From: Sipunculus nudus
Taxonomy: Eukaryota > Annelida > Sipuncula > Golfingiida > Sipunculidae
DNA length: 64,000 nucleotides
Direction: 5' to 3'
NCBI GenBank assembly: GCA_026874595.1
Contig: CM049318.1
Span: forward strand, 51,800,750-51,864,749
The notes below the pieces were generated by a model, which saw nothing but the letters and a program-made list of their open reading frames with translations, was not told where the DNA came from and made no database searches. The translations under genes were made by a program, and so were the position numbers. Below, in pieces: positions 12,224 through 21,666 of this stretch (its first letter is position 1; every line of letters begins with the position of its first letter).

Positions 12224-12516
12224 ATTTAATGTTACGTTTTTATTACGTCATTTGACATAATCATGACCTTACTGATGGAAAAGAAAACACTTAATCTAGT
12301 TCATGTATGCAAACATTTTATAACACCAAGCAGGGAGCCACGATATATCGATAGATGCAAAAAGATCGATACAAACATTAATTGATGGATCAGAAAAGAA
12401 TATATAGAATTAAAATGGCAATTAATAGCTCTGAAAAGAATCTATATCAAACATATATGCAGTATTCATAAACCTCTACAGCAAACAAAATATGGTTTTT
12501 ATAACATTCCTATCCT

Positions 12517-13715
12517 CTATAACACTGTAAACATTACAGCAAGATTTTGCAATAAATAGAATATGATAGTGTCTAATACATTTATGTACATGGATATATG
12601 CAACAAGTTGAAGCCCCTGTCAGCTTCACCGACACGCAGTCTTTTGTTTTTTTCCTCAATTTGTCCATTTATTATCGAAGTCACAGACGCAGTAACACAA
12701 CTTCCAGACCTTGCTGCTGGTAACTGGTCTGTTTTGTTTCTTCTCTGTTTGACTTTCGATCCCCTGATCGGGTTAAGGCCAGCCAAGACTCTGTAAAATA
12801 TCAAAATATTTCAATTAATATAAAATTATCTCTACAGCTTTTATTAACTTATATATCTTTTATTTCCTGTAACATAGAAAATCACTTTATCTAGTGTAAT
12901 TGTAAGGTTATGATGGCATTTGTAAGGTCATTATACCAAATTTTGAAATATACCAAGATGAAGCTGGCCTTAATGCTTGACTGATTTGAAATATATTATC
13001 AAGGTGTATGAAATATATTTTTATACGGAAATGATAATCTAGTATTAAGCTTGAAATAAATTCTAACCAAGGATGAAGGAACAGTAATATGTAAGGTCAC
13101 AGTTATAGAACATTACAGCTTTTCGAGGTAATGGTTACAGTATGTTTACAGTATTAATAATTGCTGCAATAATAATAATAACAATAATAAAATCCAAAGT
13201 AATAGATTAATTAATAAAACCTTACCCCATCATTTGTTTAACAACTACTGAAAACTCTTGCGTAAATTCCCACATACACACACATACCAGCATATATTCA
13301 GTGATACATACCTTTTGATGAATTTAAACGTCTCACCCACTGAACTTGGAGAGTGAATGTTGGAGGTGCTATAGGCTTCAAAGACCAGGCCAAGAAAGCT
13401 CCGTATAGGCTCAAAGGCTGTCATTCTGGTCTAAGATGTATCCTTCCACAACTGCATCCTGGAAGCAATGAAAGAGCAAAACATGATTTTTATGTATAAA
13501 ACATGGCCTTTGGTCCGTATTATAATTGTCAAACTTTGATGTAATTTAGTTATGCCTAGATGTATTTTAGTGAGTCATGAATTTCAACATCAGATATTCT
13601 TAGGAGTCTCTTAAGAAATAAACCTGATTTTTTTTACCTGCCTGCGAATATAACATGTGGGTGGTGCATGGGATATGTGCTCTTCATCTTCAATTTCATA
13701 TGCTGTAGTGGCTTC
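12517..13715 (-). CDS. Candidate spliced unit inside the CACTA-like element, unknown product
   Basis: Three minus-strand segments have good splice sites. Segment 13638-13715 has acceptor CAACAG and donor GTAAAA. Segment 13312-13458 has acceptor TTCCAG and donor GTATGT. The last runs from 12790 (acceptor TTACAG) to a stop near 12517. An ATG at 13424 opens a frame that continues across the last junction (AAAAG + AGTC) for about 130 codons. The first segment is open in another frame (EATTAYEIEDEEHISHA...) that stops soon after joining, so it could be 5' UTR or a remnant. I recognise no domain. Its position between the inverted ends suggests captured or transposon-derived sequence. Confidence 0.3.
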
Positions 13716-13796
13716 CTGTTGAGAGGAAAACATAAAATGTTCTATATAACATTTCATTGAATATAAAAATTGAAGAACAGAATATGATAATTTGAG

Positions 13797-13799
<3 letters not shown>

Positions 13800-13865
<66 letters not shown>
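13800..13865. repeat. (TA)n microsatellite
   Basis: Pure TA repeat of about 33 units. Translations reading YIYIYI across it are artefacts. Confidence 0.98.
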
Positions 13866-13870
<5 letters not shown>

Positions 13871-14789
13871 ACATGAGCAAGCTGGGCCATTCCTTCCCTG
13901 ACAGTTTACCCCACTGATAATAAATAAATCCCAAAGAGGCATAATAGTTATATATACAAATACTGCCGATGCAGTTCTATGTTGATTCATATGACTATAA
14001 ATTAAATAGAATATTGAATTTACATTCATAACATCGTACAGAAACTGGATTGCGCTGGTTTTACAACTGAATTTCATTGAATATCTTTAAGCTGTTTTAC
14101 TAACCTCGAATCATAACACTGCACACATGCACGAAGAGCCTAGTCCTTTGTGTGAACTGGTGTTGCAGGCGGGAGAATTTGAACCTATCTAGTGGCCCGT
14201 CCAGTTCTGTGCGGTCAGCTCTCTTATCAACCAGGGCACTGTCTGTGGTCTCCTGCCGGGCGCTGCTGCACGGACATGCTGGTATCCCGGGATGTGGGGG
14301 CTCATGGTCAAGGGATGTATGTGTCATTAGCAATCTCCACGGAGGAGTTATTTACCGCTTCAGTCTCGAGTAAAGTGATACGGTATGGGCTAACCATGAT
14401 AACTCGACACATACACGTGATGTAACGCCTCTAAGTCGCGTATTCCTATATAATAGTGAATACGGGAAAATGGCACGTTAAATTTACGCGACGTTGTCTC
14501 GTATTTTAACGCATATTTTTTTACAGTGAATGCTCCTTTCGGGGTTTCTCGGTGATATCACCCAGCAATGAGATTACAACCAATTAAGAGCCCGCAGGGC
14601 GGTAGTCACCGGGCACATTATACTCAATTATATAAATAAAAGGAAGCGCGTGCTGTTGCCCTGTCACGTAGTCTGAAAAGAGAATGAAGTCTGCAGATGC
14701 ACACAGTTCAGAATAGGACAGCTTTAAATTCAGACGTTAACTTCACCAAAAAAGCCAAACAAACAAACATTCCAGGATGTGAACCTAAC

Positions 14790-14912
14790 CTGTATATTGT
14801 GTTGTTGTACTTCTCTTGGTGATGTCGACCACATTAAACTTTGGGTGAGAAGCGGTGGTTCCTTTATCGAAAGCGGTAAGGTTCAGTTGTATTTCATTAT
14901 AGGAATGAAAAA
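14790..14912 (-). pseudogene. Pseudogene exon 6 (loop B/C region), itself intact
   Basis: This 123-nt segment has acceptor TTTCAG and donor GTTAGG and is the same length and phase as intact exon 6 (27305-27427). It keeps FHSYNEI, the NLT sequon and SHPKFNV. Differences fall mainly in the middle and end. It is the only exon of the duplicate without a lesion. Confidence 0.9.
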
Positions 14913-15339
14913 CTGAAAGGAAATTGATGTTTGGAAATTATCTAGTTTACACTGTGGTGACATCTGGTTCTGGAACATGGTTCTATAAAGATAAGTGATC
15001 AAACGATTAATAATTAGATTTAAAAATTAATTAGATTAAAGCAGTATTAGCGGTAGTGTGCCGCAATTGAGTGTTAGCTGTCGGACTTTTATCATGATGA
15101 TGACGATGATGATGATAATATTGGTGATGATAAATATTATATATGAACGGATTGTAACAGGCCTTTATAGAAGCGAGTGTCATAGGCCCAAAATTCCCAA
15201 TAGCGTGGTCATTTTACTTGATTTTTATCCACACTTAGGAATAAAATGAAATGAGTTTTATTATGCGGTAGCAAGAGAGCGGCTAGAGATGAATAAAATA
15301 ACATATATTTGCTTTATGCAACATACCATAATTAGATGC

Positions 15340-15940
15340 TGTTACCGAACCTAATAACAACGTATCAAAGTGTTGTTACGGAGATAAAATCAAATTCCGC
15401 AACACTAGGCAGCGTGAAATGTCTAGCGGAATTAATAAAGAAGTCAATTTTTTTGTTAACAAATAATTATAATTTATTTTTAGAACAATCCTAACATCCC
15501 AATAAAATAAATTAATACAATTACACAGTATAACAACAATAAAAATGTACAGTACCAGAGTGTCCAGATCCTAGGCTTTGATTTTCGGATACCACCACTG
15601 TCACAGCTCAACAACACAAATAATCCAAATGAACAGTTCATTTAAGTCTTCGCAGAGAATAGTCTGATTTAATCGCGAAAACAATCTGTTGTAATCCAAA
15701 ATTGATGTTTTGGTAATCATCCCAAAGGCAAACTGAAGACAATCCGTATAAAATCCGTATAAAGTCCGAAGAATATCTATAAGTTCTGCAAATATCGGAA
15801 AGGTCACCGAACTGACGAGAGAGTCACACTCTTCGGTGTCCGCTGCTCTAAACACAGCCCCTATTTATAGCCTTTTCACCCAAAGCCCAGAAACTTACAT
15901 TCACGAACATTCGAAAGAATACAACAATACACGTGCGCCC
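15340..15940 (-). mobile_element. 3' LTR remnant of element A
   Basis: It starts TGTTACCGAACCTAATAAC and shares the CACTAGGCAGCGTGAAATG, AAGAAGTCA and later blocks with the LTRs at 33988-34844 and 58200-58943. The outer terminus is clear. The inner part is missing because it is fused to RNase H sequence near 15940. Confidence 0.85.
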
Positions 15941-16900
15941 AAAATTGCGCACAAATGTTGCAATGCCAAAATCAAAGCCAAACATTCTTTTTCAATAGTT
16001 TTTCTAGTGTGCCTTAAACTTTTCTTGAAAAATAACAAATTGGATTATCTATGCCTTCACTGCCTTCTTGTCACAACACAGCACCAGCAGCACTATCACT
16101 AGCATCTACAGCTTACTAAAAGGATACTGAAAAGTCTTGAGCTGCCAAAACTGGTGAACTTTGCAGAGATGCTTTCCAATTCTGAAATGCATTTTCACAC
16201 TGAACATTCCATACAAATTTTAGTTTCTTCTTTAGCAAATTAGTAAAAGGTTCAGCTACAGAAGAAACATTTGGACAAAACTTCCTGTCGTATCCAACCA
16301 TACCAAGAAAACGCATTACCCTGCCCTACAATATGACCCAACAATGTTACTTGTGCATGACAAAACTCAGATTTGACTAAGTTGATGGGCGGACATGCTA
16401 CGATGAGTTTTACGAAGAGGTCGCAAAGAATCTGCAGATATTTCTCCGAGGTGACGCTGTACACGATAAGGTCCTCAATATATGCGTCGCAGCCCTGAAT
16501 GTCCTTGACAACCATATGGATTAGGCACTGGAACGTGGCTGGCGATTTCTTCGTGCCAAACGGCATAACTTTATATTGGTACAGTCCTTGGGCGTCATAA
16601 ATGCGGACACTTCTTTTGCCTGTTCTATCAGCGGAACTAGCCAGAATCCTTTTAGCAAGTCAAACTTGGAAATATCTCTAGAGCTACCGACTCTATCAAT
16701 ATAATCATCGATCCTCGGAATCGGATACGTGTCATTCTTGGTGTTCAGTTTTCGATAATCTGTACCTATACGGTAACTTCGATCAGGTTTTGGCACAAGA
16801 ATGCATGGTGAACTCCAATTACTGTTACTAGGTTCAATAAAATCATTGTCAACAAATATTGAACCTCATCTTGTAGATACTTTTGTTTTTTTCTGGATTC
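15940..16900 (-). pseudogene. Gypsy pol fragment: reverse transcriptase and start of RNase H
   Basis: On the minus strand the conserved blocks come in order: IEPSNSNWSSPCILVPKPD, a TDYRKLN block, a FDLLKGFW block, a PFGTKKSPATFQ block, a YIEDLIVYS block at the YxDD position, and RFLGMVGYDRKFCPNVS leading into the connection region. After a stop and frameshifts, AVDASDSAAGAVL and CLALILALQH match the start of RNase H. The catalytic YxDD reads YIED. At least three frame breaks lie between blocks. The sequence runs straight into LTR, so integrase is absent. Confidence 0.9.
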
Positions 16901-17511
16901 AGTCTATAAATATGCTGCTTGACTGCGTTGCCTCGACAGCATCGACATCATGGTACAATATGCTAGTTTGCATTTTTGAATGTCATTAAACAAGTGTTCA
17001 TAATTCTGCAGCAGGTTCTTGAGGTCTTGTTGTTGCAGTGCGGTAAGGCGTCATAGTTTGGCATCCAGGTTGTTAAGCACGTCTGAGTTTTTTACAGGTA
17101 CTGTTACACACAGAATGTTACCATCACACTTACGATCAGTATCTACTTTAACTGGGTCAGGGTCAGTTTATACACAATTAACAGCAGTAACATTATGTCA
17201 GGAAAAACTGCCGTAATCCGTAATAGCCAGGTTTTATCTATAGATAATATAACGGAATTTCAAAAGGGACTGATATCTAGTGGTCGTAATAGCCAGGTGT
17301 CCTCATTTCACAGGTGGTCGATCTAACTTTCTGAAAAGTTTTATTTATTACTAAATGGCCAGACAAAGGAGCCTCATGTGCCATGCTTAGAATTTCATTG
17401 CGATAGCTTTCGGGCACTTCTATTAGCTGTTTTTTGGCCCAGTCATCATCAGCGCGTACATCAGGTCACATTTGTAACATAGAAACGAACTGGGTTTTGT
17501 AACAGTTCATC

Positions 17512-17900
17512 TTAAGAAACTGCCCTGGGTATCAAACTTGAAATATCAGGGTCCATATGCAGTTCCGCGATAAATTCGGACCTTGAAAATGCTGTATCGT
17601 GTACGGGCGAGTCGTTAGACGAGTCACTCGTGACTCCCAGAGTGCTATTATCTGGACCATTATCCTCACGTGTGTTTTTCTTGGCCATAGATCTAGTTAC
17701 AGCACATGAAGGATACAAACCAGGAATTTCCTGATTTTCAGGATCAGTGTCCTAATCAAGTGACGGCTTTTCTGTCAGTATTGGTACAGGCTGTACTTTT
17801 TCACCTGCAACATCATTGCCTAGTAGCAACTGAATTCCCTTAAAGGGTAAAGTAGTTCTTATGCCAACAGTAATATTCCCAGAAATCAAATAGTGTGGAG
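17512..17900 (-). pseudogene. Gypsy protease-proximal fragment, element A
   Basis: The frame at 17512-17718 closely matches 55824-56060 of element B (shared NTLGVTSDSSNDSP and PDIS strings), and the match extends to about 17891 (AATATTCCCAGAAATCAAAT). It corresponds to the stretch between the protease and reverse transcriptase. The protease aspartate region itself is not retained here. Confidence 0.8.
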
Positions 17901-18994
17901 TTGTAACGAGAAAATTATCTTTGACAATTATTTTCTATGTGTCCTATATTAGCCACCTTACATATCAGTAGTTAAGTTAGCATTAACAAAGAATGGAGGC
18001 GTAATCTCCATCAATAAATAATTTTAAAAAAGAGAAAGAGGATAAGACGACTGATGCAGAAAATAACGCCTAAGACCAAACGCTGGATTTTTTTATTTAT
18101 TAATGCTGATCAGAATGTAAGGAGGTCAATGTAAATGTATTATTTTCCGAGGCTGGCTCTACCCCTAAATCATTCATTAGTCTCGGCGTCACCACTCATA
18201 CTGAACATCAATTACGATGTCATATCTCATGAATTCGTAAGTTCGCTTAATTTCCGTGATTTAAAAGTGTCATGTAATGATGTAATAATAACAATGACAA
18301 CAACTAAATCCGCATTAGTGTTACATAATGAATGTGGACGAAAGTCAATAAAATTACAAGTCGGTTTAACAGAACTTCTTTTTCATTTGTACATACACAC
18401 CTACTCAATTAAATGAAAGGGTCCAGGTTCAAGTGCAGCCAGGGACCCTATGCATTCAACTATAATCCGCCTGTGTGTCTTTTCTCGTAGCTTTCCTGGA
18501 CTCTATGGATATAGCGATTCATCGATGCACGGATTCATTGCAAAGAAAAGTCAAATATTGTACCGGAATCGTAAGATGTCCTTATATCGATTTTGTATAG
18601 ATTTTTAATCAAAACAGAACAGTATCGATGGTATTTCTCATTATTAGTTACATATTTTGAAGGGCTGGTCGGACCGAATTTGTCTGAATAAATTTGGTCT
18701 GCATTTCTCAACGCTCGTGTCAACGTGTTTTTACGTGAACCATATTCATTTTCCAAGGAAATATCTCCACTGGATGTTAAGTTAAAACTTTTCATGTAAT
18801 GATAATTTTCCTCAGTCTTGCCAGGACTTTTAGTATTTATGTTTGCTGTAAGTTAAAAAATATATGCGTAAAAATAAACGTCATTCCATGTACCGATAGA
18901 CGTAACTCTGCGCAAGCTCTTATCAGTAAAGATGAAATGAGTCGGTCAGAGAGCCGTAACTTATTTATGTATATTGCCGCAAGGTGGCAGTATC
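17901..18994. other. No recognised gene; one unassigned minus ORF
   Basis: AT-rich spacer between element A and the second duplication copy. On the minus strand 18795-18535 is open from an ATG for 86 codons (MKSFNLTSSGDISLENEYGS at its start). It has no recognised domain, no repeat signature and no paired copy in the window. It may be chance, a lone exon or a small gene; I cannot tell from sequence alone. Confidence 0.35.
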
Positions 18995-20230
18995 TGTTCC
19001 AAGCGTTCCAAGCGGGAGCAAGTTTAATGGCTCTGTCAAAGGGAGGAATTAAGTTTCATCCATTGCATCGATTGGGCTAGTCTAGCGGTTGGGACGGACG
19101 GAAGTAAAAAGAGCTAACTCTTAGCTCAACACTGCTAAAAGTCAGCTGAGCTATTAAGGTCACGAGTATGGTCACAGGGCACGTAAGGGTATAAAACAAT
19201 GACATATGTAGCACGTACACTTCTCGTCGAGTAAATCGTTAATACAACTACACACGGGAAAAATATCACATTCTGATCACTGTAACATGCATTTCTGCAC
19301 TTTATGCGTAGTTATTCCCCACAGGTCCTTATTGCACTGTGCACACGTTACAAAGCTAAGGCATTAAGGATAGTATGTTATTATTATTTAAAATAGGAAA
19401 GCACTCAGAGAGCGCATACGTCCGCCACGGCAGCTCATTACGCCCATCTGTCATTGTGAGAAATGCAACATTTATCTTAAAAAATGCCTGGATCCAGATG
19501 GTATGTGATCACCCCCAGATTTAATCAGTTGGTCCTTGTATCTGTACCGAGCTATCCTAAAACATTTTTTTAATCCCTTAATAATTTTTTTTAGTGATGT
19601 TGCTAACAGCCAAACAGATATATAAACAGACCAACCATAACCCCGTCCCTTGGCGGAGGTAAAACATATCATGAGTTTAACTCATAAGAATTTATCATTT
19701 ATTTAAATCAGCTAATGGACAAACTGAACAGTGCATGGCCTTGTGCCCAAAACAAGTTGACTAGTTGCGGCTTAAAGTTTGCCCTGTAAACGATATGAAT
19801 GTTTTCGAAACGATTCCAGTATGTTTGTCATTCGTCATAATCATATTTTACCCCATGTCATCAAAACAGTATTTTTCTCGTATTTTTATCTATCAAATTA
19901 AATTCGTTATCTTTAGAAATCTAATCAAGTGACCCATGGGCCGTGACGTTCAGCTGAATTCAAGGAACCTTAAACAATGGGTAAAATGACTCCCAGCTTG
20001 ACAATAGACCTTAGATATAGGTTACGGTGACCTTATTATACATCCAGCTGCTACAAGGTGCTCAAATCATTTTTTTTTCACATATCTTGCATAAAAAAGG
20101 CCACTTTGACCTATTTTTTAAAGTTTTATAAAGAGATTTGCCCAAGACCTCCCTGAAACTACAGTTAGAAGATTCAAGGTCTAACGGTTACATTTTATGG
20201 CCTATTAACAGGCAAAATGCGTTAAAATTC

Positions 20231-20570
20231 GAAAATATAAAGATGGCGCCACCAGTCAGCAGGAACCGATGAATCCTTCAATGGTCAATATGCATGCAAA
20301 GAATCATGGTGATCAATGCATTATAGTTATTCAGGTACTGGAGCTTTCGTATCAAATTTTTATTTATTTGGAGGCGGGGGGGGGGGGGTGTTATTACGAG
20401 CCCCATAGCTCAGAAGATAATTTCAGGTCTCTAGGGAGATTTTTATTGACCTCTACCTCCAACATCTACGATTTGTGCCTTGTGAACGGACGGACGGACG
20501 GACAGACGGCGGACAAAAAGTGATCGCTATATCTCAGATGACTTACAGTTAGCTGAGCTAAAGGTCCCTA
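20231..20570 (+). repeat. Dispersed repeat family B, plus copy
   Basis: The segment opens with AAGATGGCGCCACCAGTCAG and ends with GGACGGACGGACAGACGG, a GATCGCTATAT block and AGCTGAGCTAA. The same sequence occurs inverted at 39063-39440 and in part at 25680-25810. A run of 11 G lies inside. The tail is shared with family A, so the two families may use the same end. Confidence 0.8.
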
Positions 20571-20777
20571 AAAGTACGAATAAATACATGATGTTTTCTA
20601 CTAAAGATAACACCAATCTAATTTCCAGAAAAACTTTATTAAGAACATACGTTTAGCAGCCTGGTTACACACCGATATTCTTTTAAAAACAAAACTGAAT
20701 GTCATTGCTATAATACTGGGATTGAAACAAAAAAAATATTTAATAATAAAAAAAAAATCGTCAGGGAAAATGAAATG

Positions 20778-20886
<109 letters not shown>

Positions 20887-21504
20887 TAATATTGCAAATC
20901 ATGGATGCGTCAAATACAATTGCGCAACATTAAATCTCGCCCTGTCTTATGAATTGTAATAATATTTAATATAAATCATATTTCCAAGTATGAAGAATAT
21001 GTAACAAGTAATTAGAGACAATTTCGCAAAATCGTTAACGGCGCGTTAGAATAAGATACGCATTAGAGCTTTACAATGAGTAAAATGACGGCTTCTTTCC
21101 TGTTTGGAACTTCTTCAACGACAACTTTGACTACGATATGGAGAAAACCACTTCTGATCATGTCTTTGTTTTGCCGCCGCCAGGAGGGTATGCATTCATC
21201 CCCGTTTGAGTGTGTTTGTGTGTTTGATCACAACATTACTGACGCAATCATGAACGAAATTATATAAAATTATCTGGGCATTTCGGGCATGTTACAATGA
21301 AGGATCGATTAGACTTTGGTGTGGATCCGGAACATGATCCGGGATTCCGGAATACCAACAAGGAATATTCACAAATGCACAATCATTGGAATATAGACCG
21401 AATGCAAACACGGGTTAGGGAGCATCCCACAATAGAGACCCACAGAACACACACATGGCGGAGGCTTGCATACCTTAGAATACAAATTAATGTTTTTTTT
21501 TTAG

Positions 21505-21666
21505 TTAATATGTCCCAAAGTATATAGCAACGAAGAGCACATAGGCGGCGGGGACCAGGAAACGTAGACCCCAGGTGAGACCTCGAGTGACCTTGACCCT
21601 CAGGTCGGACGTGTAGTAAGCGACATCTCGCAGCGAAGTCTGTGCTGGTTCATCGCCGTCTTGAGA
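21505..21666 (-). CDS. Receptor exon 9: end of M3-M4 loop, M4, stop
   Basis: Acceptor CTACAG follows a pyrimidine-rich tract, and the exon enters in phase 0. It codes residues 336-388 and ends with TAA at 21505-21507. After an acidic start (SQDGDE) and a basic pre-M4 helix (DLRVKVTRGL), the hydrophobic run TWGLRFLVPAAYVLFVAIYF is M4. Only three residues (GTY) follow it, so the C terminus is very short and extracellular, as in the family. Confidence 0.95.
   Translation of the reverse strand, partial: SQDGDEPAQTSLRDVAYYTSDLRVKVTRGLTWGLRFLVPAAYVLFVAIYFGTY

Larger units (their letters stand above)
12034..14528. mobile_element. CACTA (EnSpm)-like DNA transposon, 2495 bp
   Basis: The left end starts CACTGTGAAAAATTGTACG and the right end, read on the other strand, starts CACTGTAAAAAAATATGCG. 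The similarity continues inward (TTTTACGCGACAATGTCG against AATACGAGACAACGTCG). Both ends are flanked by AA, a possible 2-bp target duplication. The left subterminal region carries an array of GCGTAA-N2-TTACGC palindromes, like the subterminal repeats of CACTA elements. The element sits only in the duplicated copy holding the pseudogene. No complete transposase is visible; a small set of splice-flanked exons on the minus strand lies inside. Confidence 0.72.
6668..14912 (-). pseudogene. Partial, decayed duplicate of the Cys-loop channel gene (exons 6-9)
   Basis: Four segments on the minus strand (14790-14912, 8034-8250, 7277-7421, 6668-6829) match exons 6, 7, 8 and 9 of the channel gene at 21505-47173, in the same order. 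Exons 1-5 are absent: similarity ends at 15125, and a decayed Gypsy element follows. Three lesions break it. Exon 7 is 217 nt instead of 218, a deletion in M1. Exon 8 is 145 nt instead of 144, an insertion in M3. The acceptor before exon 9 reads CTACAT instead of CTACAG. The M1 proline is also changed to serine. It lies directly downstream of the intact gene on the same strand, so readthrough splicing into its exon 6 is conceivable, but the frame would break in exon 7. Confidence 0.92.
3980..15125. repeat. Segmental duplication, left copy (receptor 3' half)
   Basis: Blocks of this segment align in the same order and orientation with 18995-27660. The pairs are: about 3990-4380 with 19010-19700; 5500-5900 with 21030-21430; 6600-6840 with 21440-21680; 7010-7130 with 22060-22170; 7250-7440 with 22420-22600; 8030-8290 with 23030-23290; 11030-11100 with 26630-26690; and 14790-15125 with 27300-27660. 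The pairs carry exons 9, 8, 7 and 6 of the channel gene. Gaps between them are filled by copy-specific insertions, including the CACTA-like element here. Similarity stops near 15125/27660, so exons 1-5 are not in this copy. Confidence 0.85.
15340..17900 (-). mobile_element. Decayed Gypsy-type LTR retrotransposon, element A
   Basis: Read on the minus strand it holds a protease-proximal fragment (17900-17512), a reverse transcriptase region (about 16900-16116), the start of RNase H (about 16115-15940) and then LTR sequence to 15340, where the end reads TGTTACCGAACC. The LTR matches the solo LTR at 33988 and the LTR at 58200. The protease-side fragment matches element B (55824-56165). The gag and 5' LTR are gone, and so is everything between mid RNase H and mid LTR, including any integrase. 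Many frameshifts and stops show that it is inactive. Confidence 0.88.

Noticed and set aside
21297-21527. Plus frame beginning MKDRLDFGVDPEHDPGF, with a related start near 5779
   Set aside because: The copy near 5779 stops after about 25 codons, and base differences change amino acids freely; both lie in the duplicated 3' flank.
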